A program made the position numbers and the translations under genes. Shown here one piece after another: positions 43,488-51,571 of a stretch of DNA of 64,000 nucleotides. Numbering within the stretch: position 1 is the first letter of the stretch; every line of letters starts with the position of its first letter. The DNA is from JADKIH01 sp031385005. GTDB taxonomy: Bacteria > Bacteroidota > Bacteroidia > AKYH767-A > 2013-40CM-41-45. The notes beneath the pieces are model-generated. The model searched no databases and had not been told where the DNA came from. It saw nothing but the letters and a program-made list of their open reading frames with translations. Where the stretch lies: NCBI GenBank assembly GCA_031385005.1, contig JANNBB010000050.1, positions 1-64,000 of the forward strand, given 5' to 3'.

Positions 43488-44966
43488 ATGCTCAGAGAAG
43501 AAGAAAATAAAATCATTGATGAATCTCGTCAAGGAGAAGCATTGGTCATTCCTAACTTATCGGGGAATGGAAAAAAGCTATATCTGGAAAGTTATGGTTG
43601 TGCAATGAATTTCGCCGACAGTGAAATCATCGCTTCTATAATGAAAGATCAGGGATTTGTGACAACACCAACTGCTGAAAACGCCGATTTAATTTTTTTA
43701 AACACGTGCGCAATTCGTGACAATGCTGAATTAAAAATTTGGGCCCGTCTAAAATCGTTTAGACAGGCAAAAAGAAAAAACCCGGATTTATTAATAGGAG
43801 TGTTAGGTTGTATGGCCGAACGATTGAAAACAAAATTACTCGAGCAAGAAAAGTTAGTTGACTTGGTAGTTGGACCGGATTCATACCGCGACTTACCTAA
43901 CCTGGTAAAAAAAGCTGAAGATGGACAAAAAGCAGTTAACGTATTGCTATCGCGAGAAGAAACGTATGCTGAAATAAGTCCTGTTCGTTTAGGCAGCAAT
44001 GGAATCTCCGCATATATTTCAATCATGCGAGGATGTGATAATATGTGTTCTTTTTGTGTTGTCCCATTTACACGCGGAAGAGAAAGAAGTCGCGATCCGC
44101 TTTCCATTATCGAAGAAGCAAAATCATTGATAAACGAAGGCTATAAAGAGATTACTTTGTTAGGTCAGAATGTAGATTCTTATTTATGGTCAGGCGGTGG
44201 ACAAAAGAAAGATCTGGATGAAGAAGTTGTTCAAGCTGCTCTTGAAAATAAATTACCGGCAGAAGAACAATTAAAATTTATCACGTTTGCTGACCTGTTG
44301 GAACAGGTTGCTTCGATTGACAATAAATTAAGAATTCGATTTTCCACTTCAAATCCCAGAGACATGACAGACGCTGTTTTACATGTAATGGCCAAACATG
44401 AAAACATCTGTAAATATGTTCACCTTCCAATTCAATCCGGGAATACGCGCATTCTCGAAAAGATGAATCGAGGCTATACAAGAGAACAATACATGCAGCG
44501 TATTAATTCCATACGCAACATTTTGCCTGATGCAGGTATTTCTACCGATATTATAACCGGATTTTGTTCGGAGACGGAAGAGGAGCACAAAGAGACAATT
44601 AGTATGATGGAATGGGCAGGTTACGATTATGCCTATATGTTTAAATATTCGGAGAGACCCGGAACTACTGCTGCGAAAAAATATCCCGATGATATTCCGG
44701 AAGAAATTAAAGCCCGAAGACTGAATGAAATTATTGCTACTCAATCGCACGTCTCTCATATCAGCAATAAAAAAGATTTGGGAAAAACATTTACTGTATT
44801 GGTTGATGCTATTTCTAAACGTTCGGATCAGCATTTATCGGGACGAACATCACAAAACAAAGTTGTTATTTTTCCTCGTGGCGATAAAAAACCGGGCGAT
44901 TATGTCAACGTAAAAATAAATGACTGCACTCCTGCAACATTAATTGGAGAAGTTTTAAAAAGTTAA
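43488..44966 (+). CDS. miaB: tRNA-2-methylthio-N6-dimethylallyladenosine synthase MiaB
   Basis: A 492-residue radical-SAM methylthiotransferase that modifies A37 of tRNAs reading UNN codons. The N-terminal cluster cysteines are Cys38, Cys74 and Cys108. The radical-SAM cluster is Cys183-x3-Cys187-x2-Cys190 in GCDNMCSFC. A TRAM domain ends the protein. An insertion rich in Lys/Glu (about 237-262, SGGGQKKDLDEEVV) lengthens it relative to E. coli MiaB. First gene of a rightward run that ends with groEL. Confidence 0.96.
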   Translation: MLREEENKIIDESRQGEALVIPNLSGNGKKLYLESYGCAMNFADSEIIASIMKDQGFVTTPTAENADLIFLNTCAIRDNAELKIWARLKSFRQAKRKNPDLLIGVLGCMAERLKTKLLEQEKLVDLVVGPDSYRDLPNLVKKAEDGQKAVNVLLSREETYAEISPVRLGSNGISAYISIMRGCDNMCSFCVVPFTRGRERSRDPLSIIEEAKSLINEGYKEITLLGQNVDSYLWSGGGQKKDLDEEVVQAALENKLPAEEQLKFITFADLLEQVASIDNKLRIRFSTSNPRDMTDAVLHVMAKHENICKYVHLPIQSGNTRILEKMNRGYTREQYMQRINSIRNILPDAGISTDIITGFCSETEEEHKETISMMEWAGYDYAYMFKYSERPGTTAAKKYPDDIPEEIKARRLNEIIATQSHVSHISNKKDLGKTFTVLVDAISKRSDQHLSGRTSQNKVVIFPRGDKKPGDYVNVKINDCTPATLIGEVLKS

Positions 44967-45013
44967 TCGAAACCTATTCGTTTCAAAAGAAGGGCTTAAA
45001 GCCAAAGAGTAGA

Positions 45014-46252
45014 ATGACCATTCAGGAAATAAAAGCAAGATTCGGCATCATCGGAAATTCTCCGCTGCTTGAACATGCTATAAATGTCGCCAGACAAGTA
45101 GCCCCGACAGAAATTTCGGTTTTAATATCAGGAGAAAGTGGAGTAGGAAAAGAGGTCTTTCCTCAGATTATACATCAATTGAGTCCAAGAAAACATGGTC
45201 CATACATTGCCGTTAACTGCGGAGCTATTCCGGAAGGGACAATTGACTCAGAGTTATTCGGGCATGAGAAAGGATCGTTCACCGGTGCACATGAAGCAAG
45301 AAAAGGATATTTCGAAGTCAGTGACGGTGGCACTATTTTTTTAGATGAAGTTGGAGAACTTCCTCTCAATACGCAAGTCAGATTGCTGCGGGTATTAGAG
45401 ACAGGAGAATTTATTAAAGTCGGTTCTTCAAAAGTTCAGAAAACAAATGTACGCGTAGTGGCAGCGACGAATGTTGATTTACTACTTGCCATTGAGAATG
45501 GAAAGTTCCGGGAAGATCTTTATTACCGGCTAAATACAGTTCCGATACGCATTCCACCGTTGAGAGATAGAAAAGAAGACATCTATTTATTATTTAGAAA
45601 ATTTGCTCACGATTATTCAGAGAGATACAGGGTTCCTCCATTAAGTTTGCTGGCGGATTCGCAAAAACTAATTTCAGAATATCGATGGCCGGGAAATATT
45701 CGTCAGCTCAAAAACATTACGGAGCAGATGTCCATTTTAGAAAAAGACCGAGACGTGAAGGCCGAAATATTAATGAACTACCTTCCTCAATCTCCATTAA
45801 ACAATTTACCTGTATTGTTGAGATCTGAATCTAAAAACGGAAATGAGTTTTCAGAAAGAGAATTATTGTACAAGGTATTATTTGATATGAAGAAAGACAT
45901 GAATGACATGAAACTGCTCATCAATGAAATCATGCAACACCCTTCTGCTGATCCGGGTTGGCAAGAGAGGAAATCACAAATCATTTCACGAATAGAGCCG
46001 GAACATGTTATGCCTGAAATCCGGGAATCTGAACTTTCTTTTCAACCGGGAGGATTTCAACCGGGAGTAACACTCACGCCTGTCCAGCCCCATGTAGTTG
46101 TAGAAGAATCACTTTCTCTTTCAGATAAAGAAAAAGAATTTATCCAAAAGGCCCTTCAGAAACATAAGGGAAGAAGAAAAATGGCTGCGAAAGAATTGGG
46201 GATTTCTGAGAGAACTTTGTATAGGAAAATGAATGAATACGGATTGCATTGA
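45014..46252 (+). CDS. Sigma-54-interacting transcriptional activator
   Basis: A 412-residue protein that begins directly with the AAA+ sigma-54 activation domain. Walker A is GESGVGKE (40-47), the sigma-54 loop is GSFTGA (87-92, where GAFTGA is usual), and GTIFLDEVGELP is Walker B. A Fis-type helix-turn-helix ends it (RRKMAAKELGISERTLYRKM). No receiver, GAF or PAS domain is present, so it may be controlled by a partner or by expression level. It sits between miaB and lptE in what looks like one transcript. Target promoters are unknown. Confidence 0.92.
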   Translation: MTIQEIKARFGIIGNSPLLEHAINVARQVAPTEISVLISGESGVGKEVFPQIIHQLSPRKHGPYIAVNCGAIPEGTIDSELFGHEKGSFTGAHEARKGYFEVSDGGTIFLDEVGELPLNTQVRLLRVLETGEFIKVGSSKVQKTNVRVVAATNVDLLLAIENGKFREDLYYRLNTVPIRIPPLRDRKEDIYLLFRKFAHDYSERYRVPPLSLLADSQKLISEYRWPGNIRQLKNITEQMSILEKDRDVKAEILMNYLPQSPLNNLPVLLRSESKNGNEFSERELLYKVLFDMKKDMNDMKLLINEIMQHPSADPGWQERKSQIISRIEPEHVMPEIRESELSFQPGGFQPGVTLTPVQPHVVVEESLSLSDKEKEFIQKALQKHKGRRKMAAKELGISERTLYRKMNEYGLH

Positions 46253-46301
46253 TCTGTTGTATTGAATATAACAAAATTCTACCTTCGACATTATTATTAA
46301 C

Positions 46302-46808
46302 ATGAAAACTTTTGCAGGGGCTTTATTAATTTTTGTTTGTATGCAGTTTACCTCATGTAAAGTGAATTATTCCATGTCCGGTGCATCGATAGCTCCTGAT
46401 GTAAAGACGATTGCTATTAAGTTTTTTAAAAAAACAGCTGCATTAGGCCCCTCCTCGCTCAGCCAGAATTTTACTGAAAAACTGAAAGATAAATTCTTGT
46501 CACAGACAAGTTTAAGTTTAGTTAACGGGGCTGCTGATTTAACCTTGGAAGGATCCATTACAGGTTATACAATAACACCTCAAGCTATTCAGGCCAATGA
46601 AGTTGCTGCAACCAATCGCCTTACTATAACTGTGAATGTAAAGTTCACCAACCTCAAAGATGAAAAACAGAATTTCGAAACTTCTTTTACTCGTTTTTCG
46701 GAATACAATACCTCGCAAAATTTAACTTCAATAGAAGAAGCATTGATTTCTGATATCAATACTCAACTTGTAGAAGACATATTTAACAAGTCGGTTATAA
46801 ACTGGTAA
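46302..46808 (+). CDS. LptE-family lipoprotein for LPS assembly
   Basis: A 168-residue lipoprotein. The signal ends in a lipobox-like QFTSC (Cys19), followed by the LptE-type fold (YSMSGASIAPDVKTIAIKFF, LTLEGSITGYTITPQ). LptE plugs the LptD translocon in the outer membrane; in Bacteroidota the family is recognised but divergent. The stop and the start of the next gene share one base (TAATG), so translation is coupled. Context with secG and the envelope genes supports the call. Confidence 0.82.
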   Translation: MKTFAGALLIFVCMQFTSCKVNYSMSGASIAPDVKTIAIKFFKKTAALGPSSLSQNFTEKLKDKFLSQTSLSLVNGAADLTLEGSITGYTITPQAIQANEVAATNRLTITVNVKFTNLKDEKQNFETSFTRFSEYNTSQNLTSIEEALISDINTQLVEDIFNKSVINW

Positions 46809-48118
46809 TGGACTATTCACAATTTATGAAATTGATGGAACCCGGGGGGAATCTGGGCAAAGATTCATTGCAATCTTTGCAAGAATACATCAGTGAGTTT
46901 CCATATTTCCAAACGGCTCATGCTTTATTGGCGCAAACCATGAACGAGCAACAACATGTGCGTTTTGAGAAGCAATTAAAAGTTGCCTCAGCATATGCAG
47001 GAGACAGGAATTCTCTCTACAATCTTATTCACCCGAAGCCATCCAGATTATTCAGCGATAAACCTTCAGCAATTGACTCCCCTTTCATCGTCAAGGCAGC
47101 CGAAGTTGAGTTAGAAAAGGAAAATATTTTTTTAGAAGAAAAGTCTGTTATTCCTCCTTCTGAAGAAAACAAAGAAGATTTGGTTGTACCTGAATATGTT
47201 TTCACACCTACGCCTCCTTTATTTGTAGATGAATTAGATTTACCGGAAGAGTTGACGGAAGCTGACAACGACGATGGGCCACCTGTTGCAGATCCCCATG
47301 AAATAATTCGTCGTCGATTGAGTGAAATTTTGGGATTGAAAGAAAATCAAATTGATGTTTTACCAAAACCTCCAATAATTTTTACACCTGCTGAAAAAAT
47401 TCCGGAAGAGGCGATTGCAGAAACTTCTTTAGAGAAAGAAGTGCCGGATGAAATAGAAGTAAAATCAGAAGTAATTCAGGAAGAAAAAACCGAACCAAAA
47501 GTTCCTGAACAAAAAATCGGTTTGATAGAGAAAATAATGGTCGAGTCGGCCAAGGCAACAGATATAGTACAAAAAGGAGAGTTGGAATATGCATTGGAAG
47601 CATCCATTATTCAATCACTTGAGAAACTTCCGGAAATAAAAAAGATTGAAGAACAAGAAACAGTTTTAACAGAACCATCAGTTGAGCAATCCTTTTATCA
47701 ATGGCTAAAGTTAAAAAGCATAAATGGTTTTGGCCGGGTAGAAGAAGTACATGCTGACGACGAAGTTTCCTTAAAAGTTGAAACGGAAGAAATTCAGTTT
47801 GTTCCTGAAACAAAGTCTTCGGCATCAAAAGACATGAATGTGTTGATTGACCGTTTTATTAAATCGGAGCCGAAAATTATTCCATCGAAGGTCGAATTCT
47901 ATTCTCCATCAAATCAGGCCAAAAAGAGCATTACTGAAGACGAAGACCTTGTTTCTGAGACGCTTGCCAATATTTATAGACAGCAAGGAAATCTATTAAA
48001 GGCACGATCTTCCTATCAAAAATTAAGCTTGTTAATTCCCGAAAAAATGGCTTACTTTGCCGCCCTTATTTCAACGATTGATAAGGAATTAAATAATCAG
48101 GATAAACAGGACTTATAA
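46808..48118 (+). CDS. TPR-containing protein with long acidic linker
   Basis: A 436-residue protein without signal peptide. It has a helical N-terminal region (about 1-75, SQFMKLMEPGGNLGKDSLQS), a long Glu/Pro/Val-rich disordered-looking middle (about 85-330), and a C-terminal TPR-like pair (about 370-430, SETLANIYRQQGNLLKARSS). I know it only as a conserved gene between lptE and secG in Bacteroidota; no function is assigned. Both its ends overlap neighbours by one base (TAATG), suggesting strict coupling with lptE and secG. Confidence 0.75.
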   Translation: MDYSQFMKLMEPGGNLGKDSLQSLQEYISEFPYFQTAHALLAQTMNEQQHVRFEKQLKVASAYAGDRNSLYNLIHPKPSRLFSDKPSAIDSPFIVKAAEVELEKENIFLEEKSVIPPSEENKEDLVVPEYVFTPTPPLFVDELDLPEELTEADNDDGPPVADPHEIIRRRLSEILGLKENQIDVLPKPPIIFTPAEKIPEEAIAETSLEKEVPDEIEVKSEVIQEEKTEPKVPEQKIGLIEKIMVESAKATDIVQKGELEYALEASIIQSLEKLPEIKKIEEQETVLTEPSVEQSFYQWLKLKSINGFGRVEEVHADDEVSLKVETEEIQFVPETKSSASKDMNVLIDRFIKSEPKIIPSKVEFYSPSNQAKKSITEDEDLVSETLANIYRQQGNLLKARSSYQKLSLLIPEKMAYFAALISTIDKELNNQDKQDL

Positions 48119-48489
48119 TGTATACAATAATCACCATTTTAATAGTACTTACCTGCATTTTGCTGGTATTGGTTGTGCTCGTTCAAAACCCAAAAGGAGG
48201 AGGAATTTCTTCAGGAATTATCGGATCGAATCAGGTAATGGGAGTTAAAAAAACAACTGATTTTATTGAAAAACTGACCTGGGGTCTAGCACTTACACTT
48301 GTTGTATTATGTCTGGCTGCAGGAATGTCATTACCTAATAAAGAAGACAGAAAAATCGGAACAACTATGCAGGAGCAGATTGACAACTCTGGCGGAGCGC
48401 TTCCTGTTCAAAACGTACCGGCCAATCCGGGAAATAATCCGGCTACACCCAATCAACAAACGCCGGCTAATCCAAACCCAGGGAAATAA
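48118..48489 (+). CDS. secG: Preprotein translocase subunit SecG
   Basis: A 123-residue inner-membrane protein with two membrane segments (about 3-22 and 57-76) around the conserved loop VLVQNPKGGGISSG (about 21-34). It assists the SecYEG channel. The C-terminus is extended by an Asn/Pro-rich tail (about 95-123) not needed for the fold. A terminator follows directly, ending the miaB-secG run. Confidence 0.92.
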   Translation: MYTIITILIVLTCILLVLVVLVQNPKGGGISSGIIGSNQVMGVKKTTDFIEKLTWGLALTLVVLCLAAGMSLPNKEDRKIGTTMQEQIDNSGGALPVQNVPANPGNNPATPNQQTPANPNPGK

Positions 48490-48500
48490 AAAAAACTTTA

Positions 48501-48527
48501 AAAACCTCTTCAAAAGAGGTTTTTTTG
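48501..48527 (+). terminator. Terminator after secG
   Basis: AAAACCTCTT pairs with AAGAGGTTTT around CAA and is followed by more T, a classical intrinsic terminator separating secG from groES. Confidence 0.9.
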
Positions 48528-48548
48528 TGTCATGATGACACCAATACC

Positions 48549-48632
48549 CTGACAATACTGAGATCACACTTTGTATAGAGGAAAAGTTGTCAGAGAAAAA
48601 GAAAAATATCGTATTGGCATATTTTCTGACAA
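48549..48632. promoter_or_regulatory. Three CTGACAA motifs upstream of groES
   Basis: CTGACAA occurs at 48549-48555 and 48626-48632, and in the opposite orientation at 48587-48593. The last two extend to an 8-bp inverted repeat (TTGTCAGA/TCTGACAA) with 30 bases between. No CIRCE element (TTAGCACTC-N9-GAGTGCTAA) is present. It is a possible heat-shock operator, or chance in a short motif. Confidence 0.4.
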
Positions 48633-48679
48633 ACAAAGGTAAATTCCTAAAATTTTAAAGTCTAACATTTAAATAAATA

Positions 48680-48967
48680 ATGAAAAACATGAAATCAGTT
48701 TCCTTAAAACCTTTAGCAGATCGCGTATTAGTTGAGGCTGCCAAAGCAGAAGAAAAAACAGCCGGAGGAATCATCATTCCTGATACGGCCAAAGAAAAAC
48801 CACAACGCGGAAAAGTAATCGCAGTTGGAAATGGTAAAAAAGATGAACCATTAACAGTAAAAATCGGTGACAGCGTATTGTACGGTAAATATTCCGGTAC
48901 AGAAATCAGCATCGAAGGAAAAGAGTATTTGATCATGCGTGAAAGCGATATTTTCGCAATACTTTAA
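48680..48967 (+). CDS. groES: Co-chaperonin GroES
   Basis: A 95-residue subunit of the heptameric lid of the GroEL folding chamber. The mobile loop EEKTAGGIIIPDTAKEKPQR and the fold around VLYGKYSGTEI are standard. An ATG at 48689 would shorten it by three residues and is equally possible. It is followed by groEL after 75 bases. Confidence 0.97.
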   Translation: MKNMKSVSLKPLADRVLVEAAKAEEKTAGGIIIPDTAKEKPQRGKVIAVGNGKKDEPLTVKIGDSVLYGKYSGTEISIEGKEYLIMRESDIFAIL

Positions 48968-49042
48968 ACAAAAACAAGAGCAATCTTGTTTATTTTTTTT
49001 TAATCAATCAATAGAAATCATAACAACTTAAACAAAAACAAA

Positions 49043-50674
49043 ATGGCAAAAGATATTAATTTTGATGTAGAAGCACGCGACCGTCTAAAAAAAGGCGTGG
49101 ATGCTCTTTCAAATGCAGTAAAAGTGACTTTAGGACCTAAAGGTCGTAATGTAATCATCGACAAAAAATTTGGTTCACCAATTATTACAAAAGACGGTGT
49201 TACAGTAGCAAAAGAAATCGAATTGAAAGACCCCATTGAAAATATGGGTGCTCAAATGGTAAAAGAAGTTGCATCAAAAACTGCAGATGTTGCAGGTGAC
49301 GGAACAACAACAGCTACGGTACTAGCTCAAGCGATTGTAACTGCAGGATTAAAGAATGTTGCAGCAGGTGCTAATCCAATGGATTTGAAACGTGGTATCG
49401 ACAAAGCAGTAACCAAAGTTGTTGAGACACTTCAAAAAATGAGCAAGAAAGTTGGAGATGACAATAAAAAAATCCAACAGGTTGCAACAATTTCAGCAAA
49501 TAACGATGCTGAAATCGGAAAGTTGATTGCAAGTGCAATGGAAAAAGTTAAAAAAGAAGGAGTAATAACTGTTGAAGAAGCAAAAGGTACTGAGACGACT
49601 GTTGAAATCGTTGAGGGAATGCAATTTGACCGTGGTTACATCTCTCCCTATTTTGTAACAAATGCTGATAAGATGGAAGCCGTAATGGAGAATCCACACA
49701 TCCTTATCTACGATAAGAAGATCAGCAACATGAAAGAATTGTTACCGATTCTTGAAAAACAAGTACAGACAGGTAGTCCGCTTTTAATCATCTGTGAAGA
49801 AGTTGATGGAGAAGCATTGGCTACATTAGTAGTAAATAAAATCAGAGGATCACTCAAAGTTGCTGCTGTAAAAGCACCCGGTTTTGGTGATCGCCGTAAA
49901 GCAATGTTAGAAGACATCGCTATACTTACAGGTGGAACACTTATCAGCGAAGAGCGCGGTTTTAAACTTGAGAATGCTGACCTTTCATATTTAGGAAAAG
50001 CAGAAAAAATCACTATCGACAAAGACAATACAACGATTGTAGGTGGTGCAGGAAAGAAGGCAGATATTACTGCTCGTGTAAACCAAATCAAAGCTCAGAT
50101 TGAATCATCTACTTCTGACTACGATAAAGAAAAACTTCAAGAACGTCTTGCTAAATTAGCAGGTGGTGTTGCCGTATTGTATATCGGTGCAGCTACTGAA
50201 CTTGAAATGAAAGAGAAAAAAGACCGCGTTGACGATGCATTACATGCAACTCGCGCAGCGGTTGAAGAAGGAATTGTACCGGGTGGTGGCGTAGCTTATA
50301 TCCGTGCAATTGCTGCTCTTGAAAAACTAACAGGAGAAAACGAAGATGAAACGACAGGTATTGCAATTATAAAACGCGCACTTGAAGAACCACTTCGTCA
50401 AATCGTTAGCAATGCAGGAATGGAAGGTTCTATCGTTGTTCAGAAAGTACGTGAAGGCAAAGAAGACTTCGGTTACAATGCCCGTACTGACAAATATGAA
50501 AACTTATATACTGCAGGTGTCATCGATCCTACTAAAGTAACTCGTGTTGCTTTAGAGAATGCAGCTTCCATTGCAGGTATGTTACTCACTACTGAGTGCG
50601 TTCTTGCTGAAATTAAAGAAGACAAACCAGCCCCTTCAATGCCGGGTGGTATGGGTGGTGGAATGGATTACTAA
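49043..50674 (+). CDS. groEL: Chaperonin GroEL
   Basis: A 543-residue subunit of the tetradecameric ATP-driven folding chamber. VTLGPKGRNV and GDGTTTATVLA (nucleotide site, about 85-95) and the end GGMGGGMDY are typical. Codon choice is more uniform than in neighbouring genes, as expected for a highly expressed protein. It ends the groESL operon at a terminator. Confidence 0.98.
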   Translation: MAKDINFDVEARDRLKKGVDALSNAVKVTLGPKGRNVIIDKKFGSPIITKDGVTVAKEIELKDPIENMGAQMVKEVASKTADVAGDGTTTATVLAQAIVTAGLKNVAAGANPMDLKRGIDKAVTKVVETLQKMSKKVGDDNKKIQQVATISANNDAEIGKLIASAMEKVKKEGVITVEEAKGTETTVEIVEGMQFDRGYISPYFVTNADKMEAVMENPHILIYDKKISNMKELLPILEKQVQTGSPLLIICEEVDGEALATLVVNKIRGSLKVAAVKAPGFGDRRKAMLEDIAILTGGTLISEERGFKLENADLSYLGKAEKITIDKDNTTIVGGAGKKADITARVNQIKAQIESSTSDYDKEKLQERLAKLAGGVAVLYIGAATELEMKEKKDRVDDALHATRAAVEEGIVPGGGVAYIRAIAALEKLTGENEDETTGIAIIKRALEEPLRQIVSNAGMEGSIVVQKVREGKEDFGYNARTDKYENLYTAGVIDPTKVTRVALENAASIAGMLLTTECVLAEIKEDKPAPSMPGGMGGGMDY

Positions 50675-50693
50675 TCCCTCCCCACGTCGAACG

Positions 50694-50723
50694 AAAAAGC
50701 CGTCCCAAAAGGATGGCTTTTTT
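50694..50723 (+). terminator. Terminator after groEL
   Basis: AAAAAGCCGTCC pairs with GGATGGCTTTTT (one G.T) around CAAAA, followed by T. Confidence 0.9.
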
Positions 50724-50831
50724 GTTTTCCGGCTAAACCGGATATTTAACAAAAAACTTTTTAAAAAAATAAAGATTATTTCATACCTTGTTATATAAAT
50801 ACATTCTCAAAGAAACTAGTAATTATATACT

Positions 50832-51551
50832 ATGCTGTTTTCAAATATCAATTTAAGAGATGAGTTGTATCGTGAAAGAGATCAACAAAGCCGCCTGATA
50901 GATCAGGTTGAGGAAGTATTACATGCTGCTTCTGAAAGTGACAGAGACATTTCGGAACGCCTGGATGGAAGTAGTAATTTAACCCATCATCAGAACCTTA
51001 TACATTTTGAAGGAGAAAATATTTTCTCCCTCTCTCAAATCCGAAATGTTTGCATTCGTTACCGGCTACGCTTTCTCGACTCATCCTGCTTTCGTTCCGA
51101 ATTCCCCTATGAAGCCATTATCAAAATAAAAGAGCTGGAAAAAAGAAGCGGAATAAAAATCGATTCGTTTAAGATAATGGCACCTTCGAAATCTTTTGAT
51201 CTGGAAAACATCAATAAAGATCCATTACTTTTTGCTAAAGTGAGTGATCAAACGTTCATCTTAATTCATAAATGGGGTAATGACCTGGCCTGGTTTCACC
51301 GGCTGGCAGCATGGCCATTTCAGAGTTTCAAGACATTGATTATTTCTTTGACAGTACTTTGCTTTGCTTTTTCATTTAGCCTTCCTGCTTCCATTATGCA
51401 CATCCTTAACTTTCAAAGCGAAGTTTATCTCCGGATCTGGTTGGCGATTCATACTTTTATCGGGATGCTGGGAATTTCATTATGGCTTGGAATTTCATTT
51501 GACAAATCCTTTAGTTCGATGAATTGGGAATCGAAGTATTATAACTACTGA
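50832..51551 (+). CDS. Uncharacterised membrane protein
   Basis: A 239-residue protein of unknown function. The first 45 residues are charged and helical (RDELYRERDQQSRLIDQVEE). A soluble middle follows (VCIRYRLRFLDSSCF, then EAIIKIKELEKRSGIKIDSF). Two membrane segments end it (about 168-190 and 202-222). No catalytic motif was seen. It stands alone after groEL and converges on the hexosaminidase gene with only 20 bases between. Confidence 0.7.
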   Translation: MLFSNINLRDELYRERDQQSRLIDQVEEVLHAASESDRDISERLDGSSNLTHHQNLIHFEGENIFSLSQIRNVCIRYRLRFLDSSCFRSEFPYEAIIKIKELEKRSGIKIDSFKIMAPSKSFDLENINKDPLLFAKVSDQTFILIHKWGNDLAWFHRLAAWPFQSFKTLIISLTVLCFAFSFSLPASIMHILNFQSEVYLRIWLAIHTFIGMLGISLWLGISFDKSFSSMNWESKYYNY

Positions 51552-51571
51552 GATTTTTCGAATCGTTTTTT

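Noticed and set aside
48490..48679. CIRCE/HrcA site before groES
   Set aside because: No TTAGCACTC-N9-GAGTGCTAA or close variant is present.
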